From NCBI RefSeq assembly GCF_000227135.1, contig NC_018262.1:1635278-1699277 (forward strand): a stretch of DNA of 64,000 nucleotides, read 5' to 3'. The first letter of the stretch is position 1. Every line of letters begins with the position of its first letter. This DNA comes from Leishmania donovani (taxonomy: Eukaryota > Euglenozoa > Kinetoplastea > Trypanosomatida > Trypanosomatidae). The translations under genes and the position numbers were made by a program. Below are positions 42,424-51,245 of this stretch, piece after piece. The notes under the pieces were generated by a model. It was given only the letters and a program-made list of their open reading frames with translations. It was not told the DNA's origin and searched no databases.

Positions 42424-43116
42424 ATGCCGGCCGAGAGAACGGCCACGCTGCCTCTGCCTCCGTCAGAGGCAGCGCTGGCGACGCCGACCGCGTCTTGCTC
42501 ACAGGCACAGTCCACTGGAACGCCTGAGGCCACCCCAGCTGCATTGCCATCGCCGAGGACGACAGCAACCATCTCACAAAGGGAAGGCTCGGCCAAAGAC
42601 TCGGGAACACCCGTAACTGCCGCGGCGCCCCGCACCACGCGCCTCTTGAAGGATGTCGAGGCCGACGAGAGCCGCTACCTCTATGAAACTCTCTACAAGT
42701 CGCTCGATGAAACCGCTGACACGGCCATCCGCGACGAGCTCACTGTCGGCGACACTGTTCGCTTCGCCCGCGACGCCAAACGAGAGTTCATCACGGCTGC
42801 GACGATGCCGCTGGGCGAAAAAGCGAAGAACTGCTCCGCGCTCGCGCGCAGCTTCTCACAAAAGAAGAACCAGAAGGTAGCCTACGTGTTCATTGTGTTC
42901 AGCGTGCTCATGATGACAATGCCGGTGATAGTCCTTCTTATTGGCATGAGACTGATTGCCCCGCGGCTTGATATGGACCCGACACTGTGTGGGGGTGGTT
43001 TGGCTGTGTTCACAGCGATATCGCTTACGGCTTCCTACGTGGTGTACGCCATGATGGAGGAAGCGCAGTGCGGCAAGCAGAATGCAAGCGAGACCGAGAG
43101 TAAGAAGGAACGCTGA
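42424..43116 (+). CDS. VMA21-like V-ATPase assembly protein with long N-terminal extension
   Basis: A 230-residue protein with two C-terminal membrane spans: ~151-175 (YVFIVFSVLMMTMPVIVLLI) and ~192-212 (LAVFTAISLTASYVVYAMM), followed by a charged tail ending KKER. The first span has the M-x-x-x-P-I/V pattern, the loop is short, and the second span ends in VVYAMMEE; together these match VMA21 (human FFTALMITVPIGLYF... and VYVAWNE). VMA21 guides assembly of the V-ATPase membrane sector in the ER; the basic C-terminus could act as a di-lysine-like retrieval signal. The N-terminal ~145 residues are extra: Thr/Ala/Pro-rich, then helical. The ATG at 42424 follows the likely acceptor; the frame upstream to 42310 starts at a TTG. 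Confidence 0.85.
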   Translation: MPAERTATLPLPPSEAALATPTASCSQAQSTGTPEATPAALPSPRTTATISQREGSAKDSGTPVTAAAPRTTRLLKDVEADESRYLYETLYKSLDETADTAIRDELTVGDTVRFARDAKREFITAATMPLGEKAKNCSALARSFSQKKNQKVAYVFIVFSVLMMTMPVIVLLIGMRLIAPRLDMDPTLCGGGLAVFTAISLTASYVVYAMMEEAQCGKQNASETESKKER

Positions 43117-44056
43117 CCACACGGCTTTCCCCTCACAGAAAACCCTGCATGCCGTGCTGCGGTCGCTGGGTATGGTGATCGGTGTTTTTCGTCTTGCCGC
43201 TCGGAAATCCGGATCGCGTGTGAACCTCGCGCGATTCGAAGCGTTTCACTGAATTCTAAGTCATCTTGGTTTGCAAAGGGAAAAAATCCAGACATAACAG
43301 CCGCAAGGGTTACAATGGGCGAGAAAAAAAAAACCGAATCTGCGTCTAGTGGACGGTGAGGGGAGTCAGAGGCGAAGCAGCCAGTGTGTGTGCCGCAGCG
43401 AGAGCGGTGTATCTTGATGAATCTCCTTGATTCTCCTTATTCCTCATCTTTGGATGACAGCCATCTTGCCGATGTACTCGCGCTTGCGGTTTACCATGCC
43501 CGATGCTTGGATATTCCATTGCGTGCAGGGGCACGGACACGCACGCCTTACTCTTAGCGCTTTTTATTTTCCTTGCCTTGCCAGCCCTCTTTCTCCAACA
43601 TTCTCCTTCTCTCTGCGCATTTCTCGATTTTCCGCCTCCCCTACTCTTCACGTCGCCGGCACGCACGACTGGCCTCTGCGTGGGAGTGCGTGTGTGAGTG
43701 CCATTCTAACGTTAGCCAGCGCTCCACCTTGCGGTTTTATTTCTCAATCCGATTTGTGGGACTCGAGGTGTTTCGTAGCGCATCACCGCCTCTACGGAGA
43801 CGTTTTGTTTGTTTCTGTCTTGTGTACTTGCACCTTCCATTCCAGAGCGAAATCAAACTCAGATACCGCAGTCCCGTAACACACGCCAAGAACTCCGCAG
43901 CTGCGCGCTCTCTCACGTTACCACAGGCGCATCGCAACTTCAAAACAAACCAAGCAAAATCCACCGAAGCGGCCACCCTCTCCCTGAAAAACAAGCGGGG
44001 CGATATCTCGCTATTCACTTCACATACTCTTACAAGGCGCGGCAGAAGAGGTGAAG
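43117..44056. other. Intergenic/UTR DNA
   Basis: About 0.94 kb. An A11 run lies at ~43324-43334 and a pyrimidine-rich block at 43555-43655. I see no gene except the small one that follows. Confidence 0.55.
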
Positions 44057-44230
44057 ATGACGTCTAACGGCCTGGCATACGGTGTCGCTGTCTGCGCGTG
44101 GTTGGGGGGGGCCTTGCTCTTCATGGCCCTCTGCTTCATTTTTCCCTGCGTTTCGAATTGCTGTTGCCCTACTCGGGTCTGCACCGAGAGCAGGAGTGTA
44201 CATCGCAAGGGCAACGTGACCGAGGTCTGA
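44057..44230 (+). CDS. Small Cys-rich single-span membrane protein (57 aa)
   Basis: A 57-codon ORF, MTSNGLAYGVAVCAW at the start. Residues ~7-31 form one hydrophobic span (AYGVAVCAW, then GGALLFMALCFIF). A Cys cluster follows (CVSNCCC at 31-37, Cys42), then a basic hydrophilic tail. About three quarters of third codon positions are G or C, as in neighbouring genes and unlike the spacers, which is the main support for coding. The Cys cluster next to the membrane could be palmitoylated; that is inference. I do not recognise the family. A chance ORF remains possible at this length. Confidence 0.5.
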   Translation: MTSNGLAYGVAVCAWLGGALLFMALCFIFPCVSNCCCPTRVCTESRSVHRKGNVTEV

Positions 44231-45654
44231 CAATGAGATGGGGTGGCACCACGTTGGCAAACACAATGTAGGACCCTTGCTATACTCCCTGTGGGTTTTG
44301 ATGCGCCCATGGCCCCTTGCATGCCTAGAGAGAGAAGGAGAGAGTCCCCCCGTCGCATCTGCATTCCTTATATATGTGTAAATATATGCGCATGCGCGCG
44401 TGCGTGGGTGCTGCCATTAGCCTGGCATGACCACGGCCCTTTCATTGGCTTATTTATGGGCTCATGAACGGGTGTGCATGCGTTTTATTTCGCTTTTTCC
44501 TTTCTTCGCGGGTTGGTTGATGTGTAGGGTAAAGCATGTATGTTATTTTTGCACGTATTCCTCAATCGCCTCTTTCTCTCGTCTCGCTCTCATATCTTTA
44601 TTTCTTTCCCTCACCCACTTTCTCAGCGTGGCGTGAGAGGTGCGACTCGTAGCGTGCGTGCGCGTATGTGTGTGCTCGTGTGAAGCAAAGACGTAATTCC
44701 AGCACCTTGCGCGCACTGCATCCTCTCCTTCCACGCATAATTGCGTGAGTGAAGACTTCTTTTTCTTACTTCCTTTTTTCTGGCGGCGAGAGTGCTCTGT
44801 CGGACTAGATGGTACACTACTTTTATCATGTCGCCATTCCTCTTCGTGTTTTTCAGCGCCGACGCATTCGCTTGCCGTACTTGTCGCCCATGGCGGAACG
44901 CTTCTCGATGTGTATTTGTACTCACGCGCGCCTGCCATGCTGCCGAGCGCGGGGCGACAGCTGATTTGTATTGCTTCTTGGTTTCAGTCGTGCGTGCTTC
45001 GATGCCTTCGTCTCTGCGGTGCAATGTCCAGATGACTTTGGTGGCAAGAAAGGGGTGGAAAGATTCACGACGAAGTTGCGAGCCTCAAAGGCGGACTGGT
45101 GAAGTCCGCCGTCATAGTGAGGGCATCTACCTCTGGATTTGCACAGCCACAGTGCGCGCCGGCGTATGGGGCGGTCGCCACCTCGAGACTCCTATGCCCA
45201 CCCTTGCATTACTTGCAGTTCCACGTCACTTTCCTGTCGCCCCCACCCCCGACGCACATTTCTTTATCCTCTCGAGCGTGTAACTGTATAGGCACATAAA
45301 TATATATATGCCGCTGCGCGACACTGAAACCGCCACATAGAAATACACAGAAACACGCAGATGCATACACGGCCATGTACAGAAGCGTGCTATCGGCGCT
45401 CTTTTCTCCGTGTTGACGGTCAGGGAAGATGAGTGAGCCCACATGCAGCCCTGCATATAGGCGGGAACGCGAGAAGAAACAGCGTGCAGGGGTTTGGCTT
45501 GTGCACAGGTCCGGCAATACAGGCTGGAGTGAGCTGAGCCGTAGGTGACATCCGTCATTAGGCAGATCGGTAACGTGCGAGGCGCCTGTGCAGGTGCGCA
45601 CAGGCGAGATAGGGCGTGGGAGGGGGTGCTTCAGCGAGGGCGGGCATGAGCACA

Positions 45655-45745
45655 TGATGACTCGACAACACGATCATTTAACAGCAACATCTGATAGACA
45701 TCAAACCGTCTTGACGTGAACGCGTTTACAATTTTTCTGACAGTA
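45655..45745. repeat. Degenerate repeat, copy A (SIDER-like candidate)
   Basis: Shares the exact 17-mer TTAACAGCAACATCTGA (45678-45694) with copy B, plus similar flanks: ACAACACGATCAT before it and GACGTGAACGCGTTTACAA about 20 bases after it. A decayed interspersed element is the simplest explanation. Confidence 0.5.
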
Positions 45746-46539
45746 AAGCCCGCCCCTACCGCTGAAGCTCTCTCTCTCTCTGATATCTTCTGGCGTTGTG
45801 TGTGTGTGCGTTTTGCAGCATTCATCGTTGACTTGTACAGGACTAGCGTTCATGACTCAGCACCATCGACTCTCTTGCTGCGCCTGTCCTTGCAGCCCAT
45901 AACAAGGCGTAGAGACCTCTATGGAGGTCATGTGATGTGCAGTCCTTCTTTCTTTTAGCGTTTGTTTTCCTGGGAAGGGCACACTCTCACAGCACGACGC
46001 CGTGATCGCTTTTTCTGGCGTCCTTCCTCTCCGTGCACTCGTCTCTATGTGTGTGCGTGTGTGCGCGTATGTGTGCCTGTGCCTCTTAGCCAGCCTCGCC
46101 ATCATGGCACCATCCTGATCCACCCTGCTCGGTTACAGAGTAACCGCCATGGCAGCGGGTGCACTTTCACCGCCGCATCCGATGCTTACCTTGAGCAGGT
46201 GCGCCGCAACGCTACCAGCACCCGATGACGGTTCTGAGGGATGGAGCAGCGCCCGGTCTCGCGAGGCATGGAGGCGGTGCTGGCGTGACGAATAACACTA
46301 CTGGTTGTGCTGCTAGACAAGACCGTGATACAGAGAATTCTTACGTTTCCCGCTGGAAAGTGTGCAAATGCCTGAAATACGCCGAGCAGTGGAGGCTCTT
46401 GTGGAGAGCCTGTGTGTTAATGCTTGTTCGCTGACTAGAACGTTGCAACGTCACAGCAAGTTGACATGACGAAAGCCTCGCTTTCTCTGCGATGAATTCA
46501 GCTGCAGTGCCGCCGATATTTCGCCGTTCCTCCCCGCTG

Positions 46540-46640
46540 TGATGCCAACACTAACAACGAACGAGATTAACAGCAACATCTGAGGAGGGCGCCAACGCCC
46601 AAACGCATGACGCGAACTCGTTTTCACAACAGCTGATGCG
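46540..46640. repeat. Degenerate repeat, copy B (SIDER-like candidate)
   Basis: Carries the same 17-mer at 46567-46583, with flanks ACAACGAACGAGAT before and GACGCGAACTCGTTTTCACAA after, aligning to copy A with small gaps. About 70 bp downstream the sequence runs into C20A9, which could be a retroposon-like tail. Confidence 0.5.
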
Positions 46641-46710
46641 TGGAGACTTACGGATCATCTACTTTCCACTCGAGAGGCGCAGGCGCAGGATTGGGCACCT
46701 CTGCTCAGAG

Positions 46711-46739
46711 CCCCCCCCCCCCCCCCCCCCAAAAAAAAA
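46711..46739. repeat. C20A9 homopolymer block
   Basis: Twenty C followed directly by nine A. The complementary strand carries G20, able to form a G-quadruplex. The exact length may vary or be misassembled. Confidence 0.9.
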
Positions 46740-48116
46740 GTCTGCCTTTAGCAACATAGGGTGCACACAATCACAGCACCAAACAATCATGCATTCCCTC
46801 GGCCCTCCGCGATGGGCGGACAAACTCCTGAGTCTCACCGCGCAGTTGCCCCTTCGCAACCGCATGGGAGAAGAAGATATGCAATATTCATCACTCTAAT
46901 TCAGGCACAGACCGACTCTAAACAAACGACTCCGCAACCAACCATTCCGACCGCCAGCTCTCTGCCCCCGCACCCGCCCGCTGCACCGCTACCGCTGATG
47001 AGGACCCACTTACGACGGTCTTATGACACAACACATCCCGACCATGGATTGAAGTCAAGTGTTCAGCAAACAACGAGGGGCGCGCCACACGATTTCCAGC
47101 CGGCGCGCCCTGTGACTGAGGTAGCGTGCGAGCGGGCTGCGTTGCGCGGCGCTGCTGCGTGCGCGCGCTTGTGTGCGTCTGCGTGCGCGGACGTCCCACC
47201 AGCTACCACGCGGAGTGCATACCCTTTCAGTCTTCGCGGTCGGTCGTTTTCTGGGCCAAGATGCGCGCTCCCGCACCGCTGCCGCTTGCGTGCTGGTGAT
47301 GCCCGCGCTGCTGCCGACGTGATGAGGCTGACCCTGCTCCGCTACTGACATGTGTGAAACCGTGATCCGAGACTCTACAGGGCAACTGACGGCGACAGCG
47401 TGCGCGCGCGGAGCCGGTGGCGTGTGGCCCGCGTTCCCTGCGCTTTTTTCGTGTGTGCTCTCTCTCTCTCTCCCACCCCTCTTCGTCTCTGCGGTGCGCG
47501 GAGCTGCGGTGAAGCGGCTTTAGCCTTGGCGCGGCGTTCACACCCCTGTGCCGTGTGCCATCTTGGTGCGCCTCGAGATTGAGATGCCTGGCATGCTGTG
47601 CGTGCGCGCGTTCGTGATGACATCAACCGACTGGAGTCTCTGACAGACCTCTTGATCGAAAACATCGCGTTGGAATACTTCTTTTAGATTTTGGTGTCGG
47701 TCTTGGGAACGAGTGTGCTGTTGGTGCTTGTTACCTTGTTTTAGTTTAGTGTACCGTCGCGGCGGTGGGTGCGTTGCTGCAAATGTGTTGTGTTTGATGC
47801 GTTCCTGTCGTGGTGTTTGCTTAAAGATGTAATGCGCGTGCGATTGGTATGCTGTCGGATAATCATGTTCTGGGTTACGCTTATCGGTTCTCGGGTGATA
47901 ATGCGGCGCTCTGTTGGTGATGTGGAGTTCATGTGTAATCTGTCGTCGTATGTGGCGGCGTACGTAGGCGTTTCGGGCGTCGCCGAAGACTTTTCGCTGT
48001 GTTTCCATGTGGATGTAGGGGGCTTCAGCGCACTTAGTGGTTGATTTACCTTCTCTCGTCGGTCTCTGTTGGTGAAGCACCTTTCGTAATTCTTTCTCGG
48101 AAGCGCTACCTCGGAG

Positions 48117-50719
48117 ATGAGGAGAAGTGCTTCTTTTTCTGTAATGGCGGCCGCACAGGAATCAGCTGCGATGCTGGAAGCTAGTGGCTGCCGTAGGGCA
48201 CTGCTGCCTGTTGCGGTGTCTGCGTTCGCTGGCTTACCTCACTCTTCACTCCGCGGTTTTATTCAAAACTACATCGCGCATCTGCGCCAGTGCAGCGACC
48301 AGCACAAAGCACAGAACTTGAGTGAACCATACCTAAGGGTGGAATTGACGGCAGCGGCTCAGCTGACGGCTCTTCTTGATCATGTCGAGTATCTTAGCTG
48401 CACCAACTCGCCTTTTTTTTTCACCATCCCAGCTGACGTGTACCCGACAGGAGACGCTGAAGTACACCCTGAGTATGGCGCACTGCATCTCACGGCCCAC
48501 GTACGGGCGGCACGTGAAGGTGCTCATGCTGCTTCTGGGCGAGCTTCGATTCCGCATTCTCATTCGTGACGCCAGGTTTTTCGCGGAACATCACCAATCT
48601 GCCCCGTCGCTGTCTCGCATGCGGGGCGAGTCCTCAGCTGCCCAGCTCGCTGAGCAACGAGCCCTTACGCGCGCGTTTCAGTTGCGTGATTGGCATCGTT
48701 ATCATGACGCAGCGCACATGCAAATGCGGCGCAACGCGCTGGGGAAGGGTAAAGCCTCAGAGTTCGCGAAAGAACTTTCTCTCGCGTACAAGCAGGTGAT
48801 GCAGGCAACAGAGCATATTGGAAAAAAGCGTCGAGCACTCACCACTCGCATGGATTGCTCTGTGAAGACAAGGGAGTGGGCGGCTGCCGGGCATGACATT
48901 GCTGGCGCCCTGGAGAAATTTGGAGCTGCATCCTACTGGGAGAGCAGCGGGACCGGCTTCTTGGTCGCCTTCAGCTCTTTGAGGCTGCACACTCGCGCGT
49001 TATTAGCGGCACCGAAGTGTTGTACTTATGTAGCCGTCTGCGCGGCTACGCAAATATCGCGTTTACCGAACACGTCACAAAACCGCCGGAACTGAATCCG
49101 TCACAGGTAGATGTGGCGGAGTTGGTCACGTTTTTCACAGGTAGTGGGGGTGGGGCCCTCGTGGTGGAGATGGCGCTAACCAAGTTTTTCGGCGTTGTTG
49201 TAAACAGGCACGTGAGAGCCCCCGAGCTGTGGGCAATGAACTACTTGTTACACTGGTACGGCGTCGAGGAGGGTATCATGCTGGCGCACGAGGCAGATGC
49301 TGTCGATGGTGGATTCAAGCAGCAGGGCGGCGGCGCCTTTGAAGAGCAGTTTCTAATAGACGAGAACAAATTGGTAGTTTCCCAGGTCCTCGTGCCGCAT
49401 TACTGCGACATAACGCGCTGTGAGGAGGCGACAGCCATGGCTTGGGTGGAGGCCTGCGTTCGCTGCGAAGTGACCGAGAAGCGCGAGACAGAGGGTGCAT
49501 CTCCAACGTGGCTGGGGACGCCTCCGGTCTCGCTTCCGCCGGCGTATCGTCTTGCTCGCAACGTGAACTACTACTGGAAAGAGGCGGCCGAGGATAAAAT
49601 AGGCCGCATTGCTGGTGAGCTTGATGGTGTTATTTATGACGCCGCCACCCACCACGTTTTGTTTGTGCTGGAGGCAAAACAGAACATTGCCGTTGTAGGC
49701 AAGTCATTCAAGCAGAAGGAACGGCTGTATAACGCGCTGGATGCTACATGGAAGACTTTGTCGCACGCATCTCAGGAGGCGGCGCTGACGGCTGTCCAGC
49801 AGTCGGCCCAAAATGAGACCAATACGGCAACTGACACTGCCGCAGGTCGGAATGCGACCTCCGCTGTAGAAGCCGCATGCGCGGCCTCCACTAAACTGCG
49901 CACCGACCCGGTGGAGCTTCACTTTTTTTGTGACTCCGACGCCAGCAGCGGAAGCAGAACGCGAAAACTTGTCCGTGAATGGATGCTCGCTCGCGGCCGG
50001 TGTAGGCGCCGAGCCCGCTGCGAACTACCAAGACATGCGGAATTCTGGTGACATGACCGCGGCAGCTGCGCCACCCGCTCGCTCAAAGGCAGCGGCAGCT
50101 CGCCCCGCGACCGCTGGTAAACCCTTTTTCACTCAAGACAACTTTGCCGCCTTCTTCGGGGCAACGGCGAGTGTGGTGCACAGTGATTCCACGGGACCGT
50201 CTCCGACTCCAACGGGAAGCGGTAGCATGATGCCTCAGCATTTGGGACGAGATCAGAGATGGATTTATTTAACCTCCTTGTCCACGGGGAACTCCTCCGG
50301 TGCGAGAACCACAGCGCCTGCTCCTGGTGGTACTATACACATGGCGGAGTTGACGCTCGTCAGGGCTGCTTGTGACTCTGTCGCTGAAGCATACGACAGC
50401 TACTTTCAAACAAGCACGCTGCCACCGACTGCGACGCCGGCTCTGCAGTCTCTCGTGTCAGCGATGCGGGTGTGTTCTGCTTACGCTCCCGAAACAGAGC
50501 CAACGGCTCCTTTTCATCTCTCTCTTGAGCTGCCCCCCGCAGGAGTGCATCAGCGCCCGTGCAGAGACAGCGGCGGTGAGCCGGTCGGATCCGTACGAGT
50601 ATGTCCTTCTGTTCCGCCATGATGTCCGGTGCAAAGACGGCAGAGCAGCTCTCGAGCAGGTACGGCTTCGAGAGAACTTCATTGATGCCTCGTTTTTTCC
50701 GAGCACTCCCTCATCTTAG
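48117..50719 (+). pseudogene. Frameshifted gene with PD-(D/E)XK nuclease-like signature
   Basis: Coding sense runs through successive + frames: 48117-~48420 (frame A), ~48412-~48925 (B), ~48927-~49930 (A), ~49930-~50535 (B), ~50530-50719 (C). Three of the four switches fall at homopolymers: T9 (48413-48421), T7 (49923-49929) and C6 (50533-50538). Together they describe a protein of ~860 residues. The segment at ~49614-49685 reads GELDGVIYD, then VLFVLEAKQN, the Asp...Glu-x-Lys pattern of PD-(D/E)XK nucleases (Asp codon 49623, Glu 49671, Lys 49677). The 5' end keeps a pyrimidine tract, an acceptor AG near 48077 and a first ATG at 48117. I do not recognise the family. Other genes here cross equal-length runs intact, so true decay is likelier than sequencing error. 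No repaired product is proposed. Confidence 0.7.
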
Positions 50720-51045
50720 CGGCCGACACTGTTGTCAAGCAAATGGCTCGCAGACGTAAGGACGTGCCATCGTTCTGCGACGTACAGCAGATGTTGATGC
50801 AGCAGGACTGTGTACGCAATCTGGTGATGTTTGTCGGTGACGCGGCAGCGTGTGTGTGAGAAAGGACCCGTACATCTCTGTGTGTGTGCGTGTGCGCGAA
50901 TGGGTGGTCCGTGCACATGACTCTATGTGACCCAGCAGTGACTGTCCCTCACCCCCCTCTCCAAAGTTGAACAGAAGAGGCAAAAAAAAAAACATTACTG
51001 TGCTAGAGAGCGCTAGCTCTCTCCTCCCCTAAACGTCTGTCTCCG

Positions 51046-51071
51046 CCTTTTTGTTAAACTTTTCTTGGCAG
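51046..51071 (+). promoter_or_regulatory. Possible spliced-leader acceptor for a 53-codon ORF
   Basis: The T-rich stretch CTTTTTGTTAAACTTTTCTT ends in GGCAG (AG at 51070-51071). An ATG follows 12 bases later at 51084. Confidence 0.4.
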
Positions 51072-51083
51072 AGCGTCGTTCGT

Positions 51084-51245
51084 ATGCGTGCCGGAGAAGG
51101 ACTCCGCATGCTCCGAGTCGTTATTCTGTGCGTTGCCCGTGTGGTTATCGTGTATTTTCTCCAAGGTGCCAACCAGGGTAGAAAGCCGAAGCTACGATGC
51201 GATGGGAGGGAGGGAGGGAGAGGCACTGCAGTGACCGCTCCATAA
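51084..51245 (+). CDS. Possible 53-residue single-span membrane protein
   Basis: The first ATG after a good acceptor opens 53 codons. Residues ~9-27 are hydrophobic (MLRVVILCVARVVIVYFL) and are followed by a basic segment with GRKPKLR. Third-position G/C is only about half, lower than in the clear genes, and the last third is Gly/Arg-rich where the DNA becomes a GGGA repeat. The membrane-span-plus-basic-tail layout is plausible for a tiny tail- or signal-anchored protein. Chance is a serious alternative. No family is recognised. Confidence 0.3.
   Translation: MRAGEGLRMLRVVILCVARVVIVYFLQGANQGRKPKLRCDGREGGRGTAVTAP

Larger units (their letters stand above)
44231..48116. other. Repeat- and relic-rich stretch without an intact gene
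   Basis: About 3.9 kb. It holds a duplicated degenerate repeat (45655-45745 and 46540-46640), a C20A9 block (46711-46739), coding-like but broken frames (46141-46434, 47583-47687), and a G/T-rich island (47690-48050). Unlike other spacers in the window, much of 45.0-48.1 kb lacks long pyrimidine tracts and looks like decayed genes or inserted elements. Confidence 0.55.

Noticed and set aside
47538..48080. 180-codon minus-strand frame over the G/T-rich island
   Set aside because: His/Thr/Arg/Gln-rich product reflects the A/C-rich complementary strand. All supported genes are on the + strand. The composition itself is kept as a finding.
48117..50719. Programmed frameshifting to make one long protein
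   Set aside because: Four separate switches in both directions are hard to explain by recoding; gene decay is simpler.
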